Shown in pieces: positions 25,284 through 37,350 of a DNA stretch of 64,000 nucleotides. Within the stretch, counting starts at the first letter, position 1. Each line of letters begins with the position of its first letter. The notes beneath the pieces were generated by a model. It did no database searches and had not been told where the DNA came from. It saw only the letters and a list, made by a program, of their open reading frames with translations. Both the position numbers and the translations under genes were made by a program. This DNA comes from Daucus carota subsp. sativus (lineage: Eukaryota; Streptophyta; Magnoliopsida; Apiales; Apiaceae), in NCBI RefSeq assembly GCF_001625215.2, contig NC_030384.2, forward strand, positions 41,264,390 through 41,328,389, given 5' to 3'.

Positions 25284-25558
25284 AGAGAGCTGCCCCAGTG
25301 GAAACCGGGCCTTGCCCTGATTTTAAGGTTCCTTGGTTCATGGGTTCGAACCTCACCCGCTCCCGGACGCTAATACAAGTTGAAGAGACGGTGATAAGAT
25401 TTCACCAAGGGGGTTATGGAGCTAGTTGGCAAGTTTCTAGCCAAAATTCTTAGGCAGGTTAGGGTGTATTGTAATACTCCTTCACACTTGACCCCCGGAG
25501 TTCTCATCCATTTCCGTACTACTCAAGCCGCAGATGCAGCTCTGTTATTTTTTTTTCC
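25284..25558 (+). mobile_element. tRNA-derived SINE
   Basis: The Pol III box A-like AGAGCTGCCCCAGTGG (25286-25301) and box B GGGTTCGAACC (25342-25352) are spaced as in a tRNA. A non-tRNA body follows, ending in a T-rich tail (25548-25556). The cloverleaf is not complete, so this is a retroposon rather than a tRNA gene. Confidence 0.65.
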
Positions 25559-27226
25559 TTTTTTAACATACCTTAGATCTCCTTGTAAATTCAACAAGGA
25601 AGAAGCTTTAATTTATGCAGAAGTTTAAGGCGATGATGGATCATTTCATTAACCATTTTCTAGTCGGATTGCAACGTGTGCTGCTATATTGTTGCCTGAT
25701 GCTTAAAAGAGAGCACACAGCCAAATTAGTCTTGCAAATTTCGATGAACTCTCTTTTTTACTTATGGTGACAATGTAAAGGTAAATTGTAATTTTGATCA
25801 AGAGTCAGCACTTACGAGGTAAATTAATATATCTGCAGTTTATTGGTAAGAATATTATCTGCAATTTTACAACGATTGAAATCGACCTTTTTCTACGTTT
25901 TCCAAAAAAGTTTAAGTTGCATCTTGAATGACAAAATGCATAATTTTGTCATATATTGACATTTGGCTGCAAACTCGTATATTGCCAAAAACATCTACAA
26001 GAAAATCATACATGTTCGGAGAAAAAAAAAAGAGAGAGAAAAGAAATGCATTATGGTATTTGCCTCGAGCCGATTTTTCTCACAGATCTACTTTCTCAGC
26101 GAAAGACTCCATATCCCCGCCATATGTCATATATTTACAGATGATTTAGATAGGGTTTTTTTTGTGTGGGTTGATTTAGATTGGTTTACGAGAAAATTAA
26201 GAGCCCGATTCACAGTTTAAACTATTTATTTAGATAATTTCAAATTTCAAATAATTTAAGAGTTATTAAAAACAATATAATAAAAACAAATTTGATAGAT
26301 TATTTATTTGGATGGTAAAATTATTTTTATATAAAAATATTATAAAGTAAGATACAGTTTTAAAAAAAATACAATTCTTGTTTTAAGTTAGTTTATGATC
26401 TACTTTTTAATTTTAAACTCATTTTTAGTTTATTATATAATAAATATTTTTTGAATTTAAATCAAAAATGATTTTAAACACAGACGAACAAGTTGTTTTA
26501 TGAAAATGCTCGATTGAGGGGTTGTAGGACCCTAAATCCATGACCACTTTGAGGTGCCCATCAGCCCATGTATAAGACATGTATGTAATGATCAACTTCT
26601 AAAATCTAACTAAATTGCTAGTTCTGAGTAATGTTTAGAACTTTAGATAACTTAAATTTGGGCGAGGTTATATTCTACAAGCGATGAATACCCGTTTGAA
26701 ACTGATGACCAATTCTCCTTTCTCCTTCATCGCACTTCTATCTTTGCAGATAAATTACTTGATACGTAAGGCCAGGATTCCCCGTCGTTTTCGATCTGCT
26801 TAGGAAGAAGAGGGACTATCTATTGAGTATGGGCAAAGACAAGCAATTCCATATTAGATTATATATAACTGCATGTCACCGCTCCTAATTGTTTCGGTTT
26901 ACCTAAGCTGTAAGTCCTGCTTGTTTCTGCGGCCCGCGACTATATTACAACCCAAAGTTCTTAACCCACACTCCCAGAAAGAAACACCAACACACTACTG
27001 AAAAGAAACAGGACTCCAGGAGCCTTCTATGGCAAAGGAAAAACACCCACACATTTGTCTCTCACAGAGTCACAGTCACAGTTCTCCTTTTTATTAGTCT
27101 AGTCAAATGTTTGGAAAATTCCACGCACATGAATACCCCCAATAACACTGCCAATTTCATCACAGTTAATTCCGGCTTAGTCACTCGGATCCTTGAGACA
27201 GAGAAGACGGTCCTCAAAAAGTACAA

Positions 27227-27229
27227 CCC

Positions 27230-27260
<31 letters not shown>

Positions 27261-27262
27261 AA
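27227..27262. repeat. C24 then A12 homopolymer junction
   Basis: Twenty-four C residues (27227-27250) run directly into twelve A (27251-27262). The exact length should be treated with caution. Confidence 0.9.
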
Positions 27263-28147
27263 CAAACACGCACACACACACAAGGTACTATTATAAAATC
27301 TGAGACTGCAACCCTCGCTGTATGAACCCTACAATCTAGATATTTTCCATCCCCAGGAAATCCTGAGCTAACACAACAAATAGTTAATCCTTTTCCTTTA
27401 AGAGACCGGGAGACATGACACTCGTGGCTTGTCAATCAGATTCGGAAAGATAGCACTGAAAGACAAAAATAGTACAATCACCCTGACACAGAAGGTCAAA
27501 ACTAGCCTTCCACTACACTACTCAGTCACACATGGGAAACTATCATAACTGCTATTTGGTTGAGAGGAAATATAAAGGCTGATATGAGTCAAACATTCAT
27601 GTGGCCTGACTAACATCAACTCTAGATGCATGTACTGTTTAACCAAGCTTAGCAATCTTTTGTCGAGGTCCGGCAATGAGTCTTTATTCTGCATCTTGAA
27701 ATTACCATCATGTATATATATATATATATATGGAACCAAGAAACATTTATCTAAAGCAGTGCTTCCAATCCTGTAATTTAGCACAAAGAAAACAGAGGAA
27801 AAGAGAGCTGCCTACTTCAGGAATGCACTACTGTACTTTACTCAACAATCAAATTCTCGGATCAACAAAATATTTAAACTGCACAAGCATCACATAGATA
27901 TGTGATTTAAGTAATATAAGTATCTCACCCTAATGATAAGGGTTGGTGGCCACTTCCAAGTAAATTCTGAAAGTATAATTTACATAACAAATATGCAAAA
28001 AATTAAAACATAACAATTACAAGGACAATAGTATTCCCAGAGTAAAAATCTTGATCACGGATATAGCTAAAACATACACCCTACATTAACCTCCATGTCT
28101 GAGCTTTTCACAAATTTAGCTTTTAAAAAATCAACGTTGTCTACTTC

Positions 28148-28225
28148 ATTAGGGGGTTTAGCCTAGTGGCAAATGCAATCCTCCCATTACAAAGGTCATA
28201 GGTTCAATTCCTCGTCCCTACCCTT
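28148..28225 (+). mobile_element. tRNA-derived SINE fragment
   Basis: A tRNA-like head with box A TTAGCCTAGTGGC (28158-28170) and box B GGTTCAATTCC (28201-28211). The anticodon arm is degenerate and the body after it is short. No flanking duplication was seen. Confidence 0.55.
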
Positions 28226-28403
28226 GTACATATACATTTGACTTATCAGAAACATAATAGTAGTCATAAATATGTCAACTTCGCTATAAATAAATTAAAC
28301 ATCAACATCAAATAATGTGAGGAATATTATTTCACTACAATCTACATCGACATATGGGAGATCCAATAAGAAGTAATGAGTGACCAGATATCTCAAATAT
28401 GAT

Positions 28404-28557
28404 TTTTTTTTTTTTTTTTTTTTTTGACAATGGAGGCTTATATGCCTTACAAATTAGTATCTGTTCTAATACTATTCGGATGAGCCAGAGTCGAACCCGG
28501 ATCTCCGGGGACAACAGAAGATAAACCCACCACTTGGGCTATCCAATCGTGCTCATA
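28404..28557 (-). mobile_element. Full-length tRNA-derived SINE with target duplication
   Basis: On the minus strand the element starts ATGAGCACGATTGGATAGCC, has box A around GGATAGCCCAAGTGG and box B GGGTTCGACTC, and ends in a poly-A tail (poly-T on the plus strand, 28404-28425). The 11-bp duplicate TCAAATATGAT flanks it at 28393-28403 and 28558-28568. Two 5' fragments of the same family lie at 35482-35530 and 60171-60230. Confidence 0.85.
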
Positions 28558-29194
28558 TCAAATATGATAGTTGACTATAAAGTGGGTGAACTTACTGACA
28601 TGAGCTTTAAGATGAAAAAGGTTGTGGAGCATCAAACATTCAATACAAAGACCTACTTCTAATTAAATAGATAAATAGACCCAATAAGGTTGTATATACA
28701 CACACCTTAAAAGCCTTCGGCTTCAGAGAAACTCAGGAAGCTACTACATTGCTTAAATATGTAACGTTAGTGCCCAGTTATGAGTTATGAACATCTTGGT
28801 TAACGGGATTATATATTTTACATATTATATACCCTTCAAAATCATCATTAAACAATATTGTACAACGTAGTTAATGCTAGATAGAGATCTGATTGACAAA
28901 TCAAACAGTTACATAACAGAAGTCCTAGTTTCATAACCAACAAGTATGTGCTTTATTAAATTATACGAAGGGGATAAAAAAGCCAAATTAAATACCCATT
29001 GATGTTATCAGCCCATACAAGATGAAAATTTGATAACTACCACATCACACTAGGATAGTGCATAACAAAAATAAGAATAACAAAATTAACAATTTATACA
29101 ACTCCAACTCTAGTTACATTCTTCTCTTCTAACCTTTGATAAAATAACAGATTTTATATTCTATATTCAATATAAACACATCGCGTGTACCTCC

Positions 29195-30163
29195 TCAATG
29201 ACGAGAACCATAACCATTAGCACCCACGTCCTGCACCACAGTAAGAGCCTTGTGCATCGGTACCATCGCATCATTCTTGATTTTATTCTCAATCTCATCA
29301 CCCTCATCATCAGAGTCCAGTGTAAACTGAGCAGTACTATCCATCTGCAACATTTCAGCACCTATCGGTCTATACCTAGTAGACTCCTTCCTCACCCCAT
29401 GCTTTTTACACACAACTGCATAAGCTCCCACGACAAAAGCCACAAGCAAAGCAAGATGACAATTAAACTGAAGTGTGGCAATCGCCTTACCTCGATGATA
29501 CTCCGGATGTCCTTTACACCTAATCGTAAAATTCCCTCTACTCTTTTCATGCAAATTACATCCATGTACAATCAAATCCGAAAAAAACGAAATACCCATT
29601 TGCACAAACCACATTCCATGCAAAATCAACCCAATGGCACGCCCCAACCGTGGAAAACCCGAATCGGGGTTTTTAAGCTCAAGCATTGTAGCAAACACAC
29701 AAACACTAATCGGCACAAGTAAAAGATCAAAGTACCTATTCTCAATACCAATTGGGTCTTTCTTTTGCAAATAAAACATAATAAACTCCTCCACAAACGC
29801 AAACAAACAAAGCAAACTAAGCAATGGCAAAGGAAACGAAAAGGGGCTTCTTTTAACATGATTCAAGAAACCCAAAACAGAGTAGAGCAAGAAAAGGGCA
29901 GCAATAGAAATTACCTCTAATTGAAGAACAAGGCCAGTATGATCATCCAAATTGAGGGCATCAAACAAGGAGAAAAAAGAGTTGACGATGAAGAAAAAAG
30001 AGAGGAGAGAGATGAACAAGAAGGTAAGGGAGTGTGATTTAGACGATGAATCATCAGAAGTATCAGGAGATTTGAGAGTCTCAGAAGAGGAGAGAATGGC
30101 TTCCCACCCACCAATCAGAATGAAGCCTCCTCCTGCAATGGTGTATGTCAATAATTCACCCAT
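29195..30163 (-). CDS. TMEM45/DUF716 family multi-pass membrane protein
   Basis: Single-exon protein of 322 residues. I chose the ATG at 30163 (MGELLTYTIAGGGF) because family members start this way; the frame is open 42 codons further but the added part is low-complexity leader. Hydrophobic segments cover about 5-24, 45-70, 80-102, 110-130, 145-165, 180-200 and 240-262. Family-typical features include an acidic residue pair in the membrane (FVEEFIMFYLQKKDP) and the glycine/histidine-rich LILHGMWFVQMGISFF. The tail is polar and acidic (DSDDEGDEIENK). The cellular role of plant DUF716 proteins is poorly known; some are stress- or infection-induced. No break is seen. Confidence 0.9.
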   Translation of the reverse strand: MGELLTYTIAGGGFILIGGWEAILSSSETLKSPDTSDDSSSKSHSLTFLFISLLSFFFIVNSFFSLFDALNLDDHTGLVLQLEVISIAALFLLYSVLGFLNHVKRSPFSFPLPLLSLLCLFAFVEEFIMFYLQKKDPIGIENRYFDLLLVPISVCVFATMLELKNPDSGFPRLGRAIGLILHGMWFVQMGISFFSDLIVHGCNLHEKSRGNFTIRCKGHPEYHRGKAIATLQFNCHLALLVAFVVGAYAVVCKKHGVRKESTRYRPIGAEMLQMDSTAQFTLDSDDEGDEIENKIKNDAMVPMHKALTVVQDVGANGYGSRH

Positions 30164-30988
30164 TTTTATTATATATCTCGGATGGGTTTTCGGTGGGAAT
30201 GAAGAAAGATTGGATCTTGATGCAAGAAAGAAGAAGAAAGGGAAGATCTGAGATTTGTCTTGCGTGTGGGGGAACAATGTAATTTTCAATGGTAAAGATT
30301 TAAAGAAGGTCAGTCACGGTCACTCACGGCCGTCTCATTCGTCTCATATGAACTGCTCTAGACCAGGACCAGGACCGGTTTTACACTTTCCTATTATTAA
30401 GACTTTGATTCGATTGATTTATCCAATCTGGATAATTAAGTTGTAAATTAGATAAATAAACGATAAATAAAAAAAACTACTTATGTGTACAAATTTGTAT
30501 TTGATGTGTTGAATAAATGTATTTTTTTGTTGTTATAAAAACTTATGTTAAAATTCTTATACAATTAATCCGTAAATATAAATAATATCATAATTACTTC
30601 TTTTGAATCAAATAACGTCAGATTATGGTATAATATAAACTTTCATAACTACTGAATAAAATAGTGAGCTTGATGATTATTAGAATTTGAAATATGTCAG
30701 TAATTAACTCGTAATAATTTTTAAATTATTTAAAATAATAAATTAAACAACATATTTAAAAATAAAAGATATTATTTATGGTTAGGTTGAAAATTTATAC
30801 TTTTATGACCCCTCTCATTTTCTTAGAAAAAAATTGTGACACTGTTTGAAACGTATTTTAAGATGCATATAAAATATAGTTTGATAATTTAATTTTAAAT
30901 ATGTATATTAATTTTTTTTGAAGAAATACGAGAAAAAATTATGAAACTATATTTTACGAGACGCTGACATAAACGACAAAGAGGTAAG

Positions 30989-31388
30989 AGCAACTCCAAC
31001 TATATAAAATCTCTCTTACTAAAAAATGAGTTGTCATGATAACAATTATATATCTATAATTTACTCAAAATCTCGCATTCCAAAAGCATACTGCGCTTAA
31101 AAAGTTTGTAATTTTAATTTTAATATTGTGGCAAACATCACGTCACCAATTATCATATTAAAATAATATATATTTTATTTATAACAATATACATATATTA
31201 ATAATACATTATTTTAATAATATGTATTATTAAAATTTTAATAATACATTGTTTTTAAAATATAAGTATATAACCAATGAATATAATCATTATTATTTAT
31301 TATTATAAGAAAGAACAAAATATCTCGCGATTTTCATGACATCCAATTTAGTCCATCTTTGCAGCGGCCGCGCACCGGAGATGCTCTC
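30989..31388. mobile_element. Probable MITE with GAGCAACTCC / GGAGATGCTC ends
   Basis: AAGAGCAACTCCAACTATAT at the left and CACCGGAGATGCTCTC at the right are inverted and enclose very AT-rich noncoding DNA. Target duplication not resolved. Confidence 0.45.
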
Positions 31389-31596
31389 ATCAATACTCCA
31401 ACACTCTAGAAAATGAGTAGAAAAGCATGGGGCTGTGTGGGAACCGGAAGCTATTTCTAGCATGAAGTCATTGGGAACCGGAAGTTATTTCTGCTTCTGA
31501 CTTCTGCTTTTCTTATCCGTTTGCTATCTTTTCTCTCACAACTTCGATTTCTTCTTCAAACACTCTGATAACTTATTTACTTCTCACTTTTACTCT

Positions 31597-31960
31597 AAAA
31601 GCATCTCCAATAAATTCTTAGAATCACTCTTAAATATAATATAAATTATTAGCTCTTAGCAATTTAGTATACATGTACTCCAACAATGTTCTTTATATCC
31701 ACTCTTTATTTATTTTTATATTATTAAAGGTACATTGAACTCATAAAAAGATAAAAGAAAGTGGAAAGAAAGAGAATAAGTGGAACAAACTTATAATAAA
31801 ATATTAGTTAAGAGTTATCTAAAGGCTCCTACAATTGAGGAGAGAGAAGAGACTCTTAAGTTTTTAAAGAACCTCTAATAGTCTATTGGAGCTCAAAATT
31901 TGGCATGACTCTTTATTTTTTAATTTAAAAACTCAAATAAAGAGTTTATTGGAGATGCTC
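31597..31960. mobile_element. MITE with GCATCTCCAATAAA inverted ends
   Basis: Left end AAAAGCATCTCCAATAAATT and right end AGAGTTTATTGGAGATGCTC are inverse over about 20 bp. The roughly 360-bp interior is noncoding. Confidence 0.6.
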
Positions 31961-32158
31961 TAATTCTTTACTTTAAACATAAAATATTTTTTTTAAACTT
32001 GGTCGACCCAATTGACTCATTGGAATCGAAAGGAGAAACAAAAACAAAAGATCCTTACTCTGACCCGAAATTCTAATCAGGGTCGGTTCGGTTGTCGAGA
32101 GAAAATTGCTCAGCATCTCTATGGAGTCTGGACTATGTTTACAGCCCTAGAAAAGAAG

Positions 32159-33786
32159 ATGGAGAGATTGGCCTCTTCTGTTTTCCTTACCCTTCCTGCA
32201 ACACCACTCTCTCCTACATATAGGTTCGTTTCTATTCCCACCTACTCCTAACATATTCTTTTTTTTAGTGAATTGCAAAGTGGTTGAAGCTCATTTGCAC
32301 TTGTCTGAATTCTTTTACTTTAAGTTTGTTTATCGACACTTTCACTTTATATTTGTTATTGCATTATTAGAACATCATTGTCTCTTTTGATGATGATAGT
32401 CTTCATGTTGCCTCGCTGTAATGTTGAACTCAGAAATTTACATACATCCTACAACTATGCCAACGGAAAATGTCTGTGCTGTCGATGGGACGGTGGAATT
32501 GGCAACCTTTTTAACTATCATATTATTATCTTTGGATTATAAGTTTGGTTGTTTAAGCATGTCTGTAATCTAAAACTCCCCACAATTTACCCCAATGAGC
32601 TCGAATCTCCATGGTTTCGTTCAAGGCAATGGAAATTTCGAACTGTGATAAAATAATCATTGATTTTAAAATTTTAAGAGATTTTTAGTGAGAACTTGCA
32701 GCAAAGTTAAAGTTTAAGCACCGGCAACCCAACTCCAAAAAAAAAGTTGGCACCTCAAAGTTGAAGTCCTGGAAGAGTTTTCATGCTAATAATGATGTTG
32801 CGATAGATATAACTTTTTAGCTCAGTATGCAACAATCTAATGGATGGTTGGAGTTACATAAAACAGTTTAGAGGTAGAGTGCCCAATGAGAGAATCTATC
32901 CGACAAACGATATGTGATACCCACAACAATACTGATTTCAGGTCCTCATATCTGTCTATTATAATAGATGACAATGTAAAACATGTCATGATGAATAAGA
33001 AAGAGTTTACATTTGTTAGGTAAAAGGTTGATACCAATCATGCTTACAACTATCCCCAAGATCTTGAATTGATTCTATAACAAGCCAATCCAAGCCAAGC
33101 ATGATAGATGTTATGCTTGTGTGTGTTTGTGTGGGTTTATATGTTTATATAGATATATTACGCCCTCAGTCCCTGGTAATATTAAAGACACGTCTAGGCA
33201 CATTCTGATCCGCCTAAGCAAGTGACTCAACTTCCTTGCTTGGGCTGAGGCACAGTGTCTCGTCTTCAAAGAGGTGCCCACCTCTTGCCTTATGAGGCTA
33301 TCTGAGGCAGGAGGTGCTAAATAGGCGCACTTCAACTCTGTCCACTTATGTTGTTTCAAGCAATAAAGGTTGCATCCTGTTGATTACAGGGTCCCCAAAA
33401 GTATAAGTGCTACTATTACTTGTACTCTGTTGTATATTATCTGCTGAAAGATCTGCCACAGAAAGGCTCTCAAGTCTAAACTAATGCCTAAAGGAAGTTT
33501 GGAGAGCACAACACCCATAGTTTGGACATCTTGCTATCAGCTTCCCTGCTATTTTTTGGATGATTATATGGTGAACTTGTTTTCCTTTTCTTTTTTGTTA
33601 TTGCTATTTAAGTTCCTTTTTATGGTTTTCACAGAAATCGCAGCTGCTGTCTTATAAGGTTTCTTTATCTGCAGGGATCAATTAAACATGATTCTCTTTG
33701 CTAGTTGCTATGCTCCCCCGGTCCAAGAGAAAACATTAGCTCAATTGCAAGTTGTACGTAGTATCTGGATTGTAAAGGTTTGCTAG
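32159..33786 (+). CDS. Possible small three-exon gene or 5' gene remnant, unidentified
   Basis: I do not recognise the product. An ATG exon (32159-32223) encodes MERLASSVFLTLPATPLSPT, a Ser/Thr/Leu-rich start like a plastid transit peptide, and ends at a GT donor. A 24-nt exon (33635-33658) after TTTTCACAG and a third (33675-33786) after TTATCTGCAG join in one frame to give 66 residues, including RSCCLIRDQLNMILFASCYA. The frame stays open across both joins and each site has consensus GT or AG. Against it: no homology recognised, a very short middle exon and no acidic mature domain. It could be a short peptide gene, the remaining 5' part of a lost gene, or chance. Confidence 0.35.
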
Positions 33787-34095
33787 AGGCATAAATACAC
33801 CACGATATGAACAAGTGACAGACGAAGAAAATTTCTATCAACCACTTCTGCGTATTTGGTTTTTACATTTAGGTACTTGTGATAAGTTCTTTATTAGCCT
33901 GTTGTTGGAAATATGTGAAGAGCAAATTTATGCTAGCAATGTTTACATTGTTAGAAATCAGAACAGAAAAGAGGCGTATCTGTTTCATATCTGCTGCCCA
34001 AATAACTTTTTTTAGAAATAGAATCACAGGGATTGCAATAGATTTCAATTCTTGAAACAAGGTAGTTATCAAAGTATATATGGAATACAGAAATC

Positions 34096-34659
34096 TTAAT
34101 AAGCTTTCACAGAGGGATTCCTAGGAGTAGACAAAGAACCACCGTCCTTATTTGCACAGCTTTTACCATTCCTCAAGGCCATCGCGACCAAAAACTTCTC
34201 TTTTGTTTCGCGGCTAACCCTGGCTGATGAAATACTGCTGTTTTTGCAGGCGTGGTCCGCTGGAAACCGGTGATTGAGACACACTCTGGTCTGGCAAGTC
34301 TTGCAGGTGCTAGTATTAGAAAAGGTCAAAATTTCCTTGCACCTCTTGACAGAACAGGTGGGCTTCTTCTTCTTGCTGGGGTCACAATCTCCTGACCTCT
34401 CATGTTTCTCCTGGATCGCCTTCTCATTGTCTTCACCATTCGTGATCTCTATCGACATGGAGCAAGTCTCACAAACAACCACCCTTCTGTTGTTGTGATC
34501 GGGCTTCGGACACTGATGCGATTTGCTAGTTCTGTGTTCCAGACAGAAGACCTTAAGACATGCATCACACTTGAAGGGAAGGAAATCGAGCTGATTGCAA
34601 TCAGAGTGCTGGCAATGCGCTCCCAGTTCCGGAAAGGCTTCTGTTCCTGATTCCGCCAT
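34096..34659 (-). CDS. SAP12-like: AN1-type zinc-finger stress-associated protein (two AN1 domains)
   Basis: Single-exon 187-residue protein with two AN1 zinc fingers. The first is about 15-55 (CQHSDCNQLDFLPFKCDACL, then FCLEHRTSKSHQCP). The second is about 102-145 (CSVKRCKEILTFSNTSTCKT, then VCLNHRFPADHAC). Both show the C-x4-C...C-x2-C...C-x4-H-x5-H-x-C zinc-binding pattern. Length and the absence of an A20 domain or trailing C2H2 fingers match Arabidopsis SAP12 rather than SAP11/13. Plant SAPs respond to abiotic stress and some act as redox-sensitive or ubiquitin-linked regulators. The ATG at 34659 is preceded about 100 bp upstream by a TATA box. No defects seen. Confidence 0.95.
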   Translation of the reverse strand: MAESGTEAFPELGAHCQHSDCNQLDFLPFKCDACLKVFCLEHRTSKSHQCPKPDHNNRRVVVCETCSMSIEITNGEDNEKAIQEKHERSGDCDPSKKKKPTCSVKRCKEILTFSNTSTCKTCQTRVCLNHRFPADHACKNSSISSARVSRETKEKFLVAMALRNGKSCANKDGGSLSTPRNPSVKAY

Positions 34660-34756
34660 ATTTTCGAATTAGTTGTAAGAAGAAAGATTATAATCAGAGC
34701 TGCTAAGTTGAGATTTTTGATGAAATATTTGTTGATGTTTGGGGCAGGGCAGGAAT

Positions 34757-34768
34757 ATGTATATATAC
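34757..34768 (-). promoter_or_regulatory. TATA box of the AN1 zinc-finger gene
   Basis: GTATATATACATA on the minus strand lies about 100 bp upstream of the ATG at 34659. The spacing suits a short 5' UTR of about 70 nt. Confidence 0.5.
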
Positions 34769-35481
34769 ACAGGGATGGGGTGGCTTGGAGAGGAATCCAA
34801 AAACTGCGTCTAGAGAGTTCTTTCTTAGAAGGAAACTCCACACGCTTTGCTTTGTTTGAACGTCGTTCCTTACATTGTCCCGCTGTTTATTTTTACATCA
34901 ATGTTTGTGCATGGATTTCTGAGAGAAATAATCTCGTGTTATTTACAGTATTAATTATAATTTTTTTTTATTCTGTAATTTCAATTATATATGTATATTT
35001 AACAATTTTAAAACAGAATATATATAACTGTAGGATTTTAATATATTTATAATATATAGTATTACAAAATTTAAAATTTAATATGTTGTTCATGAGAATT
35101 GAGCTTATTAATATTCTTTTAGTATTATATCTAACACCATAATCGGATTTTCTGTCAGGATTTATTTTTATTTATGTTTTAAATATATAATATTATAGAA
35201 ATAAAATTTAATATATTATCGATAAGAACCAATATATTCAAGTCTTTTGATATTATATCTAACATATGGACTATAAATTATGCTAGCTCTATGCTCGACT
35301 ATTATAATTTAGGATAAGTTTTATATTTAATATTTTATCCTTTTTCCGTATACATTTTGGTTCCGAAAATGGTTTCATATTAAAAATTGTATTTTAATTT
35401 AAAATGGTACATGTATTTAAAATAGAATATGTTATTAATAGATTCATTAAATATAATATTAGATCATCTTCAACAGTTTAG

Positions 35482-35530
35482 ACGACATAAGATAAACTCT
35501 TAACACCTGAGCTATCCAACCGTGCTCAAG
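35482..35530 (-). mobile_element. SINE 5' fragment
   Basis: On the minus strand TTGAGCACGGTTGGATAGCT followed by CAGGTGTTAAGAG matches the head of the SINE at 28404-28557. Only the tRNA-like start is left. Confidence 0.55.
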
Positions 35531-35563
35531 TTGAATATTGTTATAATAACTACAAACAATGTA

Positions 35564-35812
35564 CTCCCTCCGTCCCATTTTAGTTGTCACGATTCTATTT
35601 TTGTTGTTCAAATTGACTAATTTTTGACCAAAGATTATAAGTCACTCTTTCATTATTTTAAAAAATCGAAAATTACATTTTAAAATAGAATTAAAAAATT
35701 TTGCGGTGATATATTTTTTTTAATTGATAAAATATTAATAAATTTCAGTCAAACTTTGATCACTTTGACCGGCACAAAACCAAATGTGACAACTAAAATG
35801 GGATGGAGGGAG
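35564..35812. mobile_element. Stowaway-like MITE
   Basis: Ends CTCCCTCCGTCCCATTTTAG and CTAAAATGGGATGGAGGGAG are perfect or near-perfect inverses, flanked by TA (35562-35563 and 35813-35814). 249 bp, noncoding. Confidence 0.9.
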
Positions 35813-35872
35813 TAAATAAGAAATGCTGTTGGAGTTCCTATTCAACAAAATGTAGTAATCCTTTAAAATATA

Positions 35873-36108
35873 CTCCCTCCATCCCAAATTAGATGAGTTA
35901 TTTGACTTTGAGCACGTAACTTAAGGTGCATTGACCGTCTCGTTCCGAAATTTATTTTCTTAATTTTTTTTTGTAAACGAAAATTTCATATTTAAATTTT
36001 TATTTGCAAAAATAAAATTTTAAAAATAAGTAATATAGCTATGCGGTCAATGAACTTTAAAGTGCGTGCCCGAAGTCAACGAGCTCATCTAATTTGGGAT
36101 GGAGGGAG
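35873..36108. mobile_element. Stowaway-like MITE
   Basis: Ends CTCCCTCCATCCCAAATTAG and CTAATTTGGGATGGAGGGAG are inverses with TA flanks (35871-35872 and 36109-36110). It lies 60 bp from the previous MITE and is a different subfamily by its inner sequence. Confidence 0.9.
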
Positions 36109-36137
36109 TACATACTACATATTTAGAGAACCCCTTA

Positions 36138-36583
36138 GGGGCCGTTTGGTCCGAGGAGTGGTATCGGGTTGGAATGAGGAATCAGGTTAAGCTGGTATGA
36201 GTTTGAGGTATTATATCTGATATCATGTGATTGGTTGAGTGCCAGAATCAATATATACAATTTTTATAAAAAAATAAGTTATTAATATATATTAATTAAA
36301 AATATTAATAAAATTATTATTGACATATATTTTTGCATCATTGATTTAATTTTGTATCAAACATTGATATATCATTACTTAAAGAGAGACAAAAAAATAA
36401 AAATTAAATATATCTCATACCTCCATCTCATACCCACCTCCCTACTTAGGTATCAAAAACCCATACTTTGGAGGTTTGAGGTATGGGTTTCAGATTTTAT
36501 TTTTCTCAACCAAACACTAGATATTGGTTTGGAATGGACAAACCCCATGCGTGATTCTAGAAACTCACGGACCAAACGACTTC
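36138..36583. mobile_element. PIF/Harbinger-like MITE
   Basis: Left end GGGGCCGTTTGGTCCG and right end CGGACCAAACGACTTC are inverse, and TTA is duplicated on both sides (36135-36137 and 36584-36586). No transposase. The 3-bp TTA duplication points to the PIF/Harbinger superfamily. Confidence 0.75.
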
Positions 36584-36743
36584 TTAGAATTCTGCGAGAG
36601 ATGCTTTTATGATATCTTTAACAATGAATATTTTAGTTACGAATTTGATATTATTGTTTCAATGAATATTCTATGCCACCTGTAAATTGACAGCTGGTAA
36701 TGAATAGGAGTAACATATTTTCCCTCTCCAATATTCTTTTTTA

Positions 36744-36886
36744 CTCTTTTTGTTTTTTTTATATGACGTTTTGACTTTTGACACACACTTTTAAGTGCTT
36801 TGATCGGATAGTGTAAAAATATTATTGTTTAATTTATTTTTTTTAGAATAAAAGTCATAACTGTCATATAAAAAAAACAGAGGGAG
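36744..36886. mobile_element. Stowaway-like MITE, diverged left end
   Basis: CTCTTTTTGTTTTTTTTATA at the left and TATAAAAAAAACAGAGGGAG at the right are inverse with TA flanks (36742-36743 and 36887-36888). 143 bp. Confidence 0.75.
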
Positions 36887-37350
36887 TAACAGGAATCCAG
36901 AAGACTTTTTTGTGAAATGACCTTTTTACTTTGATCTGATGCTTTTCTCATCCGTTTGGTTTCAAAAAAACTCGGAAGGAGTAGATATTCTGCTTCCAAT
37001 TTTTGTTCTTCTCCTCGTGTTGCTGTTACAAATTTAATGAAGGATTTGTTTAAGTTTTTTGTTCTTCTCTTCAAATATATCGTTTTGCTATGTCCTTGAT
37101 TTGTTCTTGTAGGCTCTATCAACAAACTAAGAAATATCCCATAGAAAACAATTACAAGAATTTAGATTTAAAAAAAGACAAAAACAAATACGAGACACTG
37201 GTGTTCAACATCATTCATTTATATTGAAGGATAAATAACAAAGAAGCAATTATATCTGTTAAACAACAAATAGAATGAAGTCTATTTTCGTACTGCACAA
37301 ACATTTTGCTGAGTGAATAACACGACACATACATATGGCAGAATTGTAAA

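Larger units (their letters stand above)
23601..29194. other. Intergenic region between the F-box and TMEM45 genes
   Basis: I see no gene here. It contains the F-box 3' flank, a diverged direct duplication (about 24040-25200), three tRNA-derived SINEs and a C24-A12 homopolymer junction. Open frames on the minus strand (27214-27435 and 27518-27784) have no recognisable domains and run through simple repeats. The last 500 bp may include the 3' UTR of the TMEM45 gene. Confidence 0.6.
30290..32158. other. AT-rich intergenic DNA with two MITE-like elements
   Basis: No coding signal. Elements with GAGCATCTCC-type ends occur at about 30989-31388 and 31597-31960. A short GC-rich island (GCGGCCGCGCACCGGAGATG) lies at the right end of the first. 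The segment 30160-30300 would hold the TMEM45 promoter. Confidence 0.55.
34842..37350. other. Intergenic MITE cluster
   Basis: No coding sequence between the AN1 gene and the GASA gene. It is packed with short elements: a SINE 5' fragment (35482-35530), two Stowaway-like MITEs 60 bp apart, a Harbinger-like MITE and another Stowaway-like copy, each listed separately. Confidence 0.65.

Noticed and set aside
28404..28557. tRNA-like box A and box B sequences as tRNA genes
   Set aside because: The anticodon arm does not fold properly, and this copy has a poly-A tail and an 11-bp target duplication. These are SINEs. The same reasoning applies at 25284, 28148 and 41898.
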